Below, one piece after another: positions 1-8,217 of a stretch of DNA of 64,000 bases (within the stretch, counting starts at the first letter, position 1; the number at the start of each line of letters is the position of its first letter). Where the stretch lies: the NCBI GenBank assembly GCA_965228975.1, contig OZ245851.1:4216001-4280000 (forward strand). The letters run 5' to 3'. The notes beneath the pieces were generated by a model. That model did not search any database. It was not told the origin of the DNA and worked only from the letters and a program-made list of their open reading frames with translations. The position numbers and the translations under genes are program-made. The stretch is from JAJFJD01 sp965228975. Its GTDB lineage: Bacteria; Pseudomonadota; Alphaproteobacteria; UBA8366.

Positions 1-65
1 TCATAGCGTTCATAGAGGATCCTGACGGCTACAGGATCGAACTGGTCCAGATGAAAAATATCTGA
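1..65 (+). CDS. gloA: Glyoxalase I (lactoylglutathione lyase), C-terminal end only
   Basis: Reading frame 3 is open from the window edge and ends with TGA at 63-65. The visible tail reads IAFIEDPDGYRIELVQ followed by MKNI. The block F-I-E-D-P-D-G-Y-x-I-E-L is the characteristic C-terminal signature of lactoylglutathione lyase, the metal-dependent enzyme that isomerises the methylglyoxal-glutathione hemithioacetal; the Glu in IEL is a metal ligand in this family. Only about 20 residues are present, so the rest of the gene lies outside the window. The call rests on this one motif. Confidence 0.75.
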   Translation, partial: IAFIEDPDGYRIELVQMKNI

Positions 66-154
66 ACTGTGCTGCCGTGCAATGCGAGGTCAGAACGGCT
101 GTCAAGGCTCGCTTATGCGTCCGCTAGTGACCCTAAGCGGTCGGGTGTAATCCG

Positions 155-967
155 CTAAACCTTCGTTCCCATGACCACGTTGGATACGTGTGGGAAGATG
201 AGCGACTGGCCGTCGAAGTACGTGCCGAAACCGTCCAGTATGTCATCGAGAAGTGCGTTGCGCGCATCCTCAGACCAATCTGAAACAATGCTCGCCACCG
301 GCGTAGACATAATGCCGTTTCGCACAAACGCGCGACCATCATTGTAGGTCAATGTTAGATCAACCGTTTGCCACTCAACCTCTTCGAACCCTGCTTCCTC
401 AAAATAACTCGCGATTTCCTCTCCGTCCGACAAGCCGCAAACGGCACGAATTCCGGTAGCCGCATCTTCACCGACATGCCGCGTCAAAGCCGTTACCTGG
501 CTGCGCATCAGGGGATTTTTCTCCAATGATTGGGCAACGACGACTATGCATTTTCCGCCGGGTCGGAGAACACGAGCAATCTCACGCAACGCGCCCACTT
601 TGTCTGGGAAGAATTGCAGCCCTTGCTGACAGTAGGCTGCATCGAACGCTTGATCATCTAAAGGGATGTCTCCGACATCCGCTTCAATCCACTCGATCCT
701 ACCGTCGCCAGCGATAGATTTCGCCACGTTGAGCATACCGGCGTTCAAATCGATACCAACGACCCTGCCCGTGGCACCAACGCGGGCTTTCGCCATCCTC
801 GCGACAATGCCCGTTCCACAAGCAACATCCAAAATACGGTCGCCTTCCTTTGGAACGATTCTGCTAAGCAGATGTTGTGCCCAGGGCACGAAAATTGTCG
901 GTACAAGATACTGCTCGTACAGTTCGGCCGCGTTTCCCGACAACTGCCATTCATTGTTTGATTTCAT
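155..967 (-). CDS. Class I SAM-dependent methyltransferase (UbiE/Methyltransf_11 type)
   Basis: A 270-residue soluble protein with a Rossmann methyltransferase fold. Motif I is ILDVACGTGIVAR (about residues 45-57), followed by an acidic loop VVGIDLN that should bind the SAM ribose, a post-motif EADVGDIPLDD and the late motif REIARVLRPGGKCIVVV. The order and spacing match Methyltransf_11/UbiE-like small-molecule methyltransferases. Nothing in the sequence or the neighbours identifies the methyl acceptor. It is transcribed towards the glyoxalase end, alone, with about 460 bp of gene-free DNA upstream. The first ATG (MKSNNEW) is used as the start and gives a family-typical length. Confidence 0.85.
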   Translation of the reverse strand: MKSNNEWQLSGNAAELYEQYLVPTIFVPWAQHLLSRIVPKEGDRILDVACGTGIVARMAKARVGATGRVVGIDLNAGMLNVAKSIAGDGRIEWIEADVGDIPLDDQAFDAAYCQQGLQFFPDKVGALREIARVLRPGGKCIVVVAQSLEKNPLMRSQVTALTRHVGEDAATGIRAVCGLSDGEEIASYFEEAGFEEVEWQTVDLTLTYNDGRAFVRNGIMSTPVASIVSDWSEDARNALLDDILDGFGTYFDGQSLIFPHVSNVVMGTKV

Positions 968-1020
968 GAAAGCCTCCGCGATGTCACGAAAGCTTATGCG
1001 AGACTCACGACAGTTACCAA

Positions 1021-1140
1021 TGACCGCTCTTGGCTAATAGCGGACATTCTCTCGAGCGCTAGACATGTCCGCATTGCCCGCAGAAGCGGACATCGACTCC
1101 GCCGCACTCGACTTCCGTTAATGACCCATAACCGACATTC
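1021..1140. repeat. Dispersed GCGGACATT intergenic repeat, copy A
   Basis: About 120 bp containing, in order, GGCTAATAGCGGACATTCT, a CTCGAGCGCTAGACATGTCC segment, a CAGAAGCGGACATCGAC segment and CCGTTAATGACCCATAACC. The same modules recur in the same order at 5970-6084 and, more degenerate, at several other gaps up to 13.36 kb. It has no plausible coding capacity. Confidence 0.7.
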
Positions 1141-1352
1141 TACGTAGCCTATCCCATCGTGGCATCGGACCAGCGGGTAATCATCTGACAATGGGCAATG
1201 CATTGATCAGGGGGCGCTTTGGCCACCAAAACAGATTGATCCGTTGGTCACCACAAAACCAGACTAGTAAGCAATCAGAATCGTTCAGTACAGCTTTCTT
1301 CACTATTCATGCTGCAAATTTGACGCAAACTTGGAAGAGGTAATATGGTACG

Positions 1353-1370
1353 CATTCGTCTTTTCGAATG
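1353..1370. promoter_or_regulatory. Predicted BigR/SqrR-type ArsR operator (ATTC-N8-GAAT)
   Basis: An 18-bp interrupted palindrome CATTCG-TCTTTT-CGAATG lies 58-75 bp before the start codon of the ArsR-globin gene. Its core ATTC-N8-GAAT is the recognition pattern known for the BigR/SqrR subgroup of ArsR repressors, the subgroup the downstream protein resembles. Autoregulation is inferred. This is the only clear feature in the gap 1141-1427. Confidence 0.6.
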
Positions 1371-1427
1371 TTTTGCCCATTCACACTTCAATTCACCTGA
1401 CAGCAAGCGCCCGTCCTTAATCCAATC

Positions 1428-2108
1428 ATGTGTAAACGTCTTACAATAGCGACGCGTGCCGCTAAGCTCTTGGCGAATGAAAATAGACTTGGTGTGCTGT
1501 TCGAATTGCTGGAAGGGGAAAAGTCGGTGTCAGAGTTGGAGCAGTCGCTCGGCATTGGACAACCTTCACTTTCCCAAGAACTCGCGCGGCTTCGTAGAGA
1601 TGAAGTGGTAAGGACAAGGCGTGAGGCCAACTGGATATACTATTCTCTAGTAGATGCCGAACTCAGGTCAGTAATCCGTCATTTGCGAAGCATTTATTTC
1701 GAGGACGTTGACAAATTGGTGCCGCCTGATAACGAGGAGACTTTGATGCGTGAAGGCAAACTGTATGATCGCCTGGGCGGCGAAGAGAGTATTCGCAAGA
1801 TTTCTGCAACCATTCTCGACAATCACCTGGCCAATGAAACAGTCAAGGCACGCTATGCGGATAGCGACCGGGATGAGGTCATCCGCGTGGTGACAGAGTT
1901 CATTTGCGCTGGTACCGGTGGGCCACAGACATATACAGGCAAGGATATGCTTGCCGCGCACAAAGGGATGAACATCAGCGAGCAGGAATTCATGGCGGTG
2001 GTTGATGATATTCTTGCAGCGCTCAACAGCCACGGGATTGGGCAGCGCGAGCAGGAGGAGTTACTGATGATTGCCTACTCCCTCAGGGGCGAAATTCTGC
2101 GCGTCTAA
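1428..2108 (+). CDS. ArsR-family (BigR/SqrR-like) HTH fused to a group 1 truncated haemoglobin
   Basis: A 226-residue two-domain protein. Residues about 5-95 are a winged-helix ArsR domain; LGIGQPSLSQELARLR is almost the BigR recognition helix. In BigR/SqrR two cysteines form the persulfide switch; the aligned positions here are Phe25 and Phe91. Residues about 108-226 match a group 1 truncated globin: YDRLGG start, GGPQTYTG, and AHKGMNI with His178 as expected proximal haem ligand. The usual distal B10 tyrosine is not evident. An ATTC-N8-GAAT palindrome sits upstream. The likely role, inferred, is a haem-gas-sensing repressor. No strong Shine-Dalgarno precedes the ATG. The frame is continuous, so the fusion is real in this sequence unless it is an assembly error. 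Confidence 0.85.
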   Translation: MCKRLTIATRAAKLLANENRLGVLFELLEGEKSVSELEQSLGIGQPSLSQELARLRRDEVVRTRREANWIYYSLVDAELRSVIRHLRSIYFEDVDKLVPPDNEETLMREGKLYDRLGGEESIRKISATILDNHLANETVKARYADSDRDEVIRVVTEFICAGTGGPQTYTGKDMLAAHKGMNISEQEFMAVVDDILAALNSHGIGQREQEELLMIAYSLRGEILRV

Positions 2109-2324
2109 ACAAGTTGATTAGGCGTCACCCCGACCGTGTCATCGGTAAATAACTACTGGTGTAACGTCGCCTGTTGACCCAAACCAGACATTCGGGATGA
2201 TCTTCATTAATGCCGAAAGGTGAAGCCGAGTGGATGTATTAGGAACACGTGCGTACGGAAGCGAAGCAAGCTGACCTGATGGCGGGCAAGCCATTAATTC
2301 CCTCCTCGTTAGGGGTTCGGAACA

Positions 2325-2618
2325 ATGACCGATGAAGTTGCTGAGAGATTAAGAAAAATCCTCGAAGAGTATCGCAGCCACATGAAATCGAATGGACATC
2401 CGAAGGAATTGCCAGATCGCATCTTGGCCCTTGTGCGCGATTTCCCAACTGAGCAGCCAATGCCCAAAGATCTTGAGGGGCTATATGCTGCTGCGTTGCA
2501 CTATTGGAATACTTTCGACCAAATGCCTGAGGGCGACCGAGAGCCTGATCCACTCGATCTGGAAATGGTGTGCGATGAGGTCATCGATGAGTTGTACAAA
2601 TTCTACGGAGTGCGCTGA
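2325..2618 (+). CDS. Hypothetical acidic protein, 97 residues
   Basis: I do not recognise this family. The protein is acidic and predicted mostly helical, with an N-terminal amphipathic stretch (about residues 1-25), a proline-rich link and a C-terminal acidic helix ending in DELYKFYGVR. It has no signal peptide, membrane segment or cysteine cluster. Codon use is unremarkable and it is the only sensible reading of this stretch. It stands alone, 216 bp after the ArsR-globin gene and 273 bp before the dioxygenase. It could be a spurious ORF, but the protein composition looks natural. Confidence 0.5.
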   Translation: MTDEVAERLRKILEEYRSHMKSNGHPKELPDRILALVRDFPTEQPMPKDLEGLYAAALHYWNTFDQMPEGDREPDPLDLEMVCDEVIDELYKFYGVR

Positions 2619-2628
2619 CGGCCGACCA

Positions 2629-2653
2629 GTGACCTGCCCCGAATCAGTGGTCC
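2629..2653. repeat. Solo insertion-sequence-end-like repeat, left copy
   Basis: A 23-25 bp sequence beginning GTGACCTGCCCC and ending CAGTGGTCC. Its reverse complement recurs at 5141-5163 with 22 of 23 bases matching. It resembles an IS terminal inverted repeat, but no transposase lies next to it. The rest of 2654-2891 shows nothing else. Confidence 0.45.
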
Positions 2654-2891
2654 AGTCGCACTGGTAGAGTCCGGACAGCTGGGTGTGGCACCCACCCAAA
2701 AACCCATTTTTTGCGACAGATCAATGCATCGCCGCCGTCGAAATGTCAGGGATGGCCGATAAATGATGCGACCGGACGTTCCCATGTACGTTTGTTTTGC
2801 CGCTAAACGGCGCTCTGAACTGGCAGCTAAATAGTGGGGACAATTCGTTAACACGAGGGCGCAGGCGATACAGAAACAAGAGGAAAGGCCC

Positions 2892-3779
2892 ATGGCGCAG
2901 CTCACAAGAACCGTGTTGAAAACCGAAGCCTACACAGCCATCGAAGTAAAGCGCATTGCCGGGGCGCTGGGCGCTGAAGTGTCCGGCATCGACCTTTCAA
3001 AACCACTGGACGACATTGTTTACGACGAGATCCACCGCGCTTGGCTGGAAAATCAGGTTCTTTTCTTCCGGGATCAGGAGATGACCTCGCAGCAATATCT
3101 CGCTTTCGCCAAGCGATGGGGCGGCATTCACCTCCACCCCTATATGACTGGGCTCAATGAGCATCCGGAAATCTTCGAGATCATCAAGAAGGAAGAAGAC
3201 ACCCAGAATTTCGGCGGCCGATGGCATATTGACCAGATGTTTTGTCCGGAACCGGCCAAGGCAACGATTCTCTACGGACGGCAGGTACCGGACTATGGTG
3301 GTGATACGCTTTTCGCCAATCTGTACCTGGCATATGACGCGCTTTCACATGGCATGAAGTCGATGATCGCCAACCTGAAAACCGTCAACAACGGTGATCG
3401 CCGGTATGGCGGGAAGCCCCGGGCCGAGCGCTATGCTCATGGCGGCAGCATGGCGCCGAAGGTGGTCCGTGCGGCCGGCGACGACATCGTCTCCGAACAC
3501 CCCTTGGTGCGCACCCATCCAGAAACGGGCCGCAAGCTACTATTCATCGGCTCGCATTCCGAGCGGTTCGCTGGCATGACGCAAGAGGAAAGCACACCGC
3601 TTCTGAATCAGCTTATGACGCATTCCCATCGACCGGAGTTTACCTGTCGGTTTCGCTGGCAACCTGGCTCGCTGGCGATGTGGGATAACCGGTGTTGCCA
3701 ACACAACGCTGTGAACGACTACAATGGGAAGCGCCGCGTCATGCACCGGATCACCATCAAAGGCGACACGCCCTTCTAA
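2892..3779 (+). CDS. TauD/TfdA-family Fe(II)/2-oxoglutarate dioxygenase
   Basis: A 295-residue dioxygenase that would couple 2-oxoglutarate decarboxylation to hydroxylation of an organic substrate (taurine, 2,4-D and related compounds in characterised relatives). The iron triad is visible: His112 and Asp114 in RWHIDQMF and His271 in QHNAVNDY. Arg282 and Arg286 have the spacing of the 2-oxoglutarate-binding arginines of TauD. The length fits the family. GAGGAAAGGCCC precedes the ATG and contains a good ribosome-binding site. It is monocistronic; the 273-bp gap before it shows only an IS-end-like repeat. It is a paralogue of the gene at 26823-27656. The substrate cannot be assigned. Confidence 0.9.
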   Translation: MAQLTRTVLKTEAYTAIEVKRIAGALGAEVSGIDLSKPLDDIVYDEIHRAWLENQVLFFRDQEMTSQQYLAFAKRWGGIHLHPYMTGLNEHPEIFEIIKKEEDTQNFGGRWHIDQMFCPEPAKATILYGRQVPDYGGDTLFANLYLAYDALSHGMKSMIANLKTVNNGDRRYGGKPRAERYAHGGSMAPKVVRAAGDDIVSEHPLVRTHPETGRKLLFIGSHSERFAGMTQEESTPLLNQLMTHSHRPEFTCRFRWQPGSLAMWDNRCCQHNAVNDYNGKRRVMHRITIKGDTPF

Positions 3780-3800
3780 AGCGAACCGGGCTGCCAGAAG

Positions 3801-3972
3801 GGTAGTGTCAGACTAAGTCTGCTCTTGGCTAACAGCTGAAGTCCCAGGGCTACCGGCCGGCGGCCGCTTCAACCCTGAAAGTTGACATTCGGGCGGTGAT
3901 GTCCGCCCTCATACCGATAGCGGATATCGAGATCGCTGAAGCCGATGTCAGGTGGTGACCCATTTCGGACGT
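3801..3972. repeat. Degenerate dispersed repeat, copy B, with an IS6-end-like start
   Basis: The stretch begins GGTAGTGTCAGACTAAGTC, which resembles the left end of the IS6-family element at 18420. It then carries TTGGCTAACAGC, GTTGACATTCGGGC, GATAGCGGATATCGAG and GGTGACCCATTTCGGAC, a weakened form of the GCGGACATT repeat. The remainder of the gap 3780-4088 shows nothing else. Confidence 0.4.
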
Positions 3973-4088
3973 TTCCAGAAATCGCTCTTGTCTCGAATGG
4001 CGGGTGTCGGGTCGAACCGTGGCTCACACAGCGGCGCTCGCATAAGATCTAAGACGATTCGTCGAATGATACTTTGCTTTGGCTCGAT

Positions 4089-4691
4089 CTATTGACATTG
4101 GGCTCGGCCGATACGGCTAAAGGGATTGCCCCGTGGGTCAACAACGACGCCATCGTTCCGGACCTGAAGTGCTATTGATCCGGGGCCACCACCATTTGAC
4201 ATCCACTCCAACCTCCCTTGTCCTTGCGCGCCACTTACCTGCCAACGACCAGCATCCTGTACCGGTGTGCACTGGTAGCCCTTCGCAATGATGTTGGGCC
4301 GGCAGGATTGCCCGCTACTGTAATAGGTGCCTGATGCACAATAATGAATGACCAACTCGACCCGCGGGTTATTCGAAGATGTTCCGCCGCCATATCCAAA
4401 TTTGACCATGTTTCCAGCAAAATAACCCCAGAGTGACCCTCGGCCGGTTTCGGCAACGGGTGGCGTTTGTCCTTGCCGGCCGAGATTTGGCGGCATGGAG
4501 CCGGTTCGATTGCCAGGTTGCGCGACCTCCCCTGGCGTTCCGCCTGGCCTGTAACCCTCTATGAACTGGCCAGCGATTTCATCATCGTCTTCCCCATCGA
4601 CGAGGACGAAGACAACGACAAGAATTGCGGCAACCGCCACGATTACGAGCGGCCAAAACAGCTTTTCCTTCAAAAGCCTACCTCCCTTCAA
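4089..4691 (-). CDS. Hypothetical membrane-anchored secreted protein, 200 residues
   Basis: Family not recognised. The N-terminus is basic (MKGGRLLKEK) and followed by one hydrophobic segment, about residues 12-31 (WPLVIVAVAAILVVVFVLV), then DGEDDD. This is an uncleaved signal anchor that should place the rest in the periplasm. Residues 45-85 are a Gly/Pro/Asn/Gln-rich low-complexity linker. The C-terminal domain (about 85-200) has four cysteines (CASGTYYSSGQSC, then later C and a terminal CQ) that may form disulfides, plus aromatic and glycine-rich strands. It stands alone, between repeat copies. Confidence 0.65.
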   Translation of the reverse strand: MKGGRLLKEKLFWPLVIVAVAAILVVVFVLVDGEDDDEIAGQFIEGYRPGGTPGEVAQPGNRTGSMPPNLGRQGQTPPVAETGRGSLWGYFAGNMVKFGYGGGTSSNNPRVELVIHYCASGTYYSSGQSCRPNIIAKGYQCTPVQDAGRWQVSGAQGQGRLEWMSNGGGPGSIALQVRNDGVVVDPRGNPFSRIGRAQCQ

Positions 4692-4896
4692 ACCGTAGAC
4701 AATTTGGTACCGATGTCACGTTAACGAACAGGAGCTTCACGACCGACAAAGCGCTTGATCGGTTCTCATACCATGCCCATCAGCGGCACAACGTTCGCTG
4801 TCGAAGATTTCAACAATTATAGCTTAGCGGCTGTCGCGTCGTTTGAGAAAAATGGTATCGACCGATAATGGCGAACATCCTATCTGCCAAAGGCCG

Positions 4897-4985
4897 GCGT
4901 CCGCTGATGGCTATTAGAAGACATACCGAGAGGTGCGCCAGAGAGGTGGCTTTACGCCCAAAAGCGGACATTCTATTACGGGGCT
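4897..4985. repeat. Dispersed GCGGACATT repeat, copy C
   Basis: Contains CTGATGGCTATTAGAAGACAT, then GAGGTGGCTTTACGCCC and AAAAGCGGACATTCTATTAC, the same module order as copies A and D but with an A-rich change in the first box. It lies in the gene-free stretch 4692-5218. Confidence 0.5.
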
Positions 4986-5140
4986 TTGTTGAGCCAGATT
5001 TTCGGCTTGTGTCGCAAGAGAAATGCTGTCCGACTGAGAGTGCCCCATTCCTTCGAAGAAGAGACGCCAATGCAAGTAGGCTCGTGATCAATAACCAGAC
5101 CCCGGGCGGAAAAGGTATAGTGACCTGATCCCGGCAACTT

Positions 5141-5163
5141 GGACCACTGATTAGGGGCAGGTC
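5141..5163. repeat. Solo insertion-sequence-end-like repeat, right copy
   Basis: Starts GGACCACTGATT and ends GGGGCAGGTC. It is the inverse of 2629-2653 (22 of 23 bases). A partial direct copy (GTGACCTGATCCCGG) sits just before it at 5119-5134. Together the two bracket about 2.5 kb containing the dioxygenase and the 200-residue membrane protein. Confidence 0.45.
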
Positions 5164-5218
5164 TTGTTCAGGAGATCGCGATTCGAGGGGGAAAGAAAAG
5201 GCTCCCTAAATCAGCATG

Positions 5219-5608
5219 TCACTTCGTTTCCTGGGATTCGTCGGCGGTCATAGAATCAGCCAATGCCGCAAGTGCTTTCTGGACCGTCATTCGAATTTCG
5301 GTCGGCAATGCTAGAACGGTATTAGCGATTTCCAGCACATCGGTGCTGGGAGCTACGACTGCGGCGGCACTTTCACCGTCCAGCCCCTCAAAGAACCAGG
5401 CAACCGGCACATCAAGTATTTGGGCAATCTGCCACAAGCGGCTTGCGGATATCCGGTTCGAGCCACTCTCATATTTTTGAAGTTGTTGGAAGGTCAGCCC
5501 GAACTGTTCGGCCAACATGCTCTGACTCATACCACACTCAACACGGCGAATGCGGACGCGGCGGCCGACATGAATATCGACAGGGTGTGGTGATTTTAAT
5601 TTTCTCAT
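5219..5608 (-). CDS. XRE-family transcriptional regulator (PraR/PhrR-like), paralogue 1
   Basis: A 129-residue DNA-binding protein. An N-terminal HPVDIHVGRRVRIRR strap leads into a Cro/C1 helix-turn-helix at about residues 17-72, with recognition helix GLTFQQLQKYESG and SRLWQIAQILDVPVAWFFEG. This layout is that of the alphaproteobacterial PraR/PhrR group. The C-terminal third is a variable helical tail. Closely similar proteins are encoded at 11482-11859 and 24789-25160. A GC-rich hairpin with a U-tract lies 19 bp upstream of the ATG, in the would-be leader, so attenuation or transcriptional insulation is likely. The regulated genes are unknown. Confidence 0.9.
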   Translation of the reverse strand: MRKLKSPHPVDIHVGRRVRIRRVECGMSQSMLAEQFGLTFQQLQKYESGSNRISASRLWQIAQILDVPVAWFFEGLDGESAAAVVAPSTDVLEIANTVLALPTEIRMTVQKALAALADSMTADESQETK

Positions 5609-5625
5609 TGCTATTTATGGTAGCA

Positions 5626-5655
5626 CAAAAGAAAACCCCGGCCGAAAGCCGGGGT
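5626..5655 (-). terminator. Intrinsic terminator-like hairpin just upstream of XRE paralogue 1
   Basis: On the minus strand an 8-bp perfect stem (ACCCCGGC / GCCGGGGT, loop of 5) is followed by a T-rich tract (TTTTCTTTT). It ends about 18 bp before the ATG at 5608. A near-identical element precedes XRE paralogue 2. It is either the end of an upstream minus-strand transcript or a leader attenuator. Confidence 0.75.
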
Positions 5656-5969
5656 GGAGTGAATGTGACTTAGTGTGTCGTCGGTAGATGTTGGAGATAC
5701 TAACCAAACACCCTTACGAATGCGTAAATAGAAAAGCCCCGCTCGGTTGATTAGTGAAAGACGCGTCCGGCATCGCTGACGGTCGTCTGGCCGGTCAACC
5801 TGTTCGGCCCGAAGGTTGGCGATCGCACGCGTGCCTTCCAACAAGCCGGGCGCCACGCAATTCACCAAGGTCTCCCGCGCCATCGCTATATGTTAACGGT
5901 ATTTGTGAAGAAGAGTTCACACGAAACATGCCTGCTTTTGGCTCGAAGCAGCTAACTATGCTTTAGGTC
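5656..5969. other. Gene-free stretch with a TTACG-N4-CGTAA palindrome
   Basis: No supported gene. A perfect 5-4-5 palindrome TTACGAATGCGTAA lies at 5714-5727, about 106 bp upstream of the XRE start and just ahead of the leader hairpin. It could be an operator for the transcript that enters the hairpin. The binding protein is unknown. Confidence 0.35.
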
Positions 5970-6084
5970 AGTTTTGGCTATTAGCGGACATTCTTTCGAG
6001 CGCTATGCATGTCTGCTTTGCCCCCGATAGTGGACATTCAAGCCGCCGGGGTCGATGTCCGTTAATAACCCAACTCGGACATCA
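5970..6084. repeat. Dispersed GCGGACATT repeat, copy D
   Basis: The best match to copy A: TTGGCTATTAGCGGACATTC, TCGAGCGCTATGCATGTC, TGCTTTGCCCCCGATAGTGG, ACATTCAAGCCGCCGGGG and GATGTCCGTTAATAACCCAA, in that order. It abuts the 3' end of the histidine kinase gene. Confidence 0.7.
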
Positions 6085-6093
6085 TCTGTGACG

Positions 6094-7614
6094 CTAACAA
6101 GCAACTCCTGCGCGCTCGGTATTCGACAACACACCTGGCAGGACAACAATCACACGCGTTCCTTTTTCGACCTCGCTTTGAATATCCAAGGTTCCGTGGT
6201 GGAGCTGCACTAAAGAGGCGACAATCGATAATCCAAGACCCGTTCCCTCTCCTGCGGTGTATGTGTTCTTTCTCGATCCTTGGTTGAAGGGTTTGGTGAG
6301 GTTAGGAATATCTTCGGTGGGGATGCCTATTCCAGCGTCTTCGATGCATAACGTCAGGTCATCTTTGCTGGCGGTTGCGCTCACCACGACGGAGCCGCCT
6401 TCTCGCGAAAATTTCACGGCATTCGAGATCAGATTCAGGAGAATTTGTCTCATCGCTCGCTTATCGGCAGTGATCAGAGAAGCTGCGCCGGTCAGCCTCT
6501 CTTCAAGTTCGACGCCTTTTTTGTCTGCGAGCCCCTGAATAAGTTGAAAACTATCGGCAATTACTTCCCTAAGGTTAAATGACTCGAGAGAGAGTTCGTA
6601 TGGCTCCGACTCGATTTTCGCCATTTCGAGGATGTCATTCACCAGGTCCAGCAAATGGTGACCGCTTTGGCTGATCGCTTTCGCGTACTCGCCATATTTT
6701 TCCGAACCCATCGGCCCAAAAACTTGCGCGAGCATTGTCTCGGAAAAGCCAATGATTGCATTCAATGGCGTCCGAAGTTCATGGCTCATATTGGCGAGGA
6801 ACGCAGATTTCTCGCGATTTGCCAGTTCAGCTTTCGAATGCGCTTCTTCGGCGCGCTCCTTTGCCTCGGTCAACTCCGTTAGTTCAACGCTGACCGAGCC
6901 GACTTTTGAGATTTTCCCGCGCCGATCATAGATAGGAAACTTGGTAATTTCGACAATATGACGTTGGCCGTCAGCAAAGGTCCGTTCCACTTGCCGAGTA
7001 AATGATGTTCCAGTCGCCAGCACCTGCTTTTCCTGATCCTTCATCAAATCGATATCTTCAGGAGGCTGGAAGTCCTCGATCTCATGAGACCGCTGCCCCA
7101 CCATCTCTTCCGCGGTCAGGCCGTACCAACTCAGATAGGTTTTGTTAGGCCGTTCGACGACGTTCTCGGAATCCTTGATCAATATGCCGACGGGGACATT
7201 CTCGAAGACGGAATCGAGAAGAATTTCGCTCTGCTCCAACGCCTGATTGTTTGCCTCAATGACACCTATTTGCCGTACGAATTGAATGATTGTTAGGACT
7301 AAACCGACGAGTATCAGCACCGCTGAGACGGTGTGGATATACCAACTGTAGTTCAAATGCAGACCGATCATTGACGCCATGGCTTCTGCCGTTCCTTCGA
7401 CAAGGGGCAGAATTGTCATGGTGTAAATGTCGGCGATGTAGACAAACACTTTTGTCCAAAATCCAGCCAAGATCAGAACGACACCTAGTCTTGCGTGGGC
7501 TTGCCGGAGCGCCTTCCACTTTGCGACCACAATTACGGTCCCGACGACCGCGAGGGCGATCAGAAGGAAATCGATAGAAATCATCATCTGCCAGGACGGG
7601 AGATTGTCGTGCAT
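6094..7614 (-). CDS. Membrane sensor histidine kinase with PAS domain
   Basis: A 506-residue histidine kinase. Three hydrophobic segments (about residues 10-31, 42-62, 92-113) anchor it in the inner membrane. A PAS domain (about 125-250, SVFENVPVGILIKDSE) probably senses a ligand or redox cue. HisKA follows with FLANMSHELRTPLNA, His278 being the phosphorylated residue, then HATPase_c with an N box (LLNLISNAVKFS), a G1 box (IEDAGIGIP) and a late GTGLGLSIV box. No receiver is fused and no response regulator is adjacent; the nearest is the lone CheY-type receiver at 12328. The first ATG gives a full first helix. The signal is unknown. Confidence 0.9.
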   Translation of the reverse strand: MHDNLPSWQMMISIDFLLIALAVVGTVIVVAKWKALRQAHARLGVVLILAGFWTKVFVYIADIYTMTILPLVEGTAEAMASMIGLHLNYSWYIHTVSAVLILVGLVLTIIQFVRQIGVIEANNQALEQSEILLDSVFENVPVGILIKDSENVVERPNKTYLSWYGLTAEEMVGQRSHEIEDFQPPEDIDLMKDQEKQVLATGTSFTRQVERTFADGQRHIVEITKFPIYDRRGKISKVGSVSVELTELTEAKERAEEAHSKAELANREKSAFLANMSHELRTPLNAIIGFSETMLAQVFGPMGSEKYGEYAKAISQSGHHLLDLVNDILEMAKIESEPYELSLESFNLREVIADSFQLIQGLADKKGVELEERLTGAASLITADKRAMRQILLNLISNAVKFSREGGSVVVSATASKDDLTLCIEDAGIGIPTEDIPNLTKPFNQGSRKNTYTAGEGTGLGLSIVASLVQLHHGTLDIQSEVEKGTRVIVVLPGVLSNTERAGVAC

Positions 7615-8217
7615 ATCTTTCTATAGAAATTCGATTGGTCAAAATTTGAAAATGGCAAATAAACTCAATTGGATGGTTTCGACTTTCAATCAACGAATTT
7701 GCAACAACTCTATAATGGTTTGGTTAATTTCCGGTAAGTACGGAGGATCGTAGTAGCTACACAGGATCAACCTACTGGCAGAGGCCTATGACCGCTTTAC
7801 GCCAAACCGGGTTCCAGCAATTTTGAGAATCAATCCCAAAATCAAAATGCGAATGCGTTCAGTTAGGACTGACTTTAAATACTGCCATACGCAAAACGGG
7901 GTCGGTGTTTCGACAATCGCAACGTCCAAAACTGGCCAAAAGCTGACCTTGGTCTGCCGTTGAGCAACTTCGACTCTTACCTCAAGAGCCGACATTAGGT
8001 CGGCGATGTCCGTTTGCGGCCCGTTGACGAACGCATCTGAGTTAAAAAGCGGACGTTCCGAACACGGAAACCAACTTCCGTCTTTGACCCTGAGCCGACA
8101 TGTAACCAATGAAGAAAGAGACCGCGCGGAGGGGATCGGCTCGGCCTCGGAGGCTGGGGTGCACTTGAGGGGTATGCGACGGGCCGAGGCGAAACTTCTC
8201 GTGGACGGATTTGGTGC
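7615..8217. other. Gene-free stretch with degenerate repeat copy E
   Basis: No supported gene in 600 bp. Long ORFs here run through the small RNA terminator and have no family-like features. From about 7960 to 8105 there are scattered modules of the dispersed repeat: AAGAGCCGACATTAGG, GATGTCCGTTTGCGGCCC, AAAAGCGGACGTTCCG and TTTGACCCTGAGCCGACATG. The A/T-rich segment 7620-7740 is the upstream region of the histidine kinase. Confidence 0.4.
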
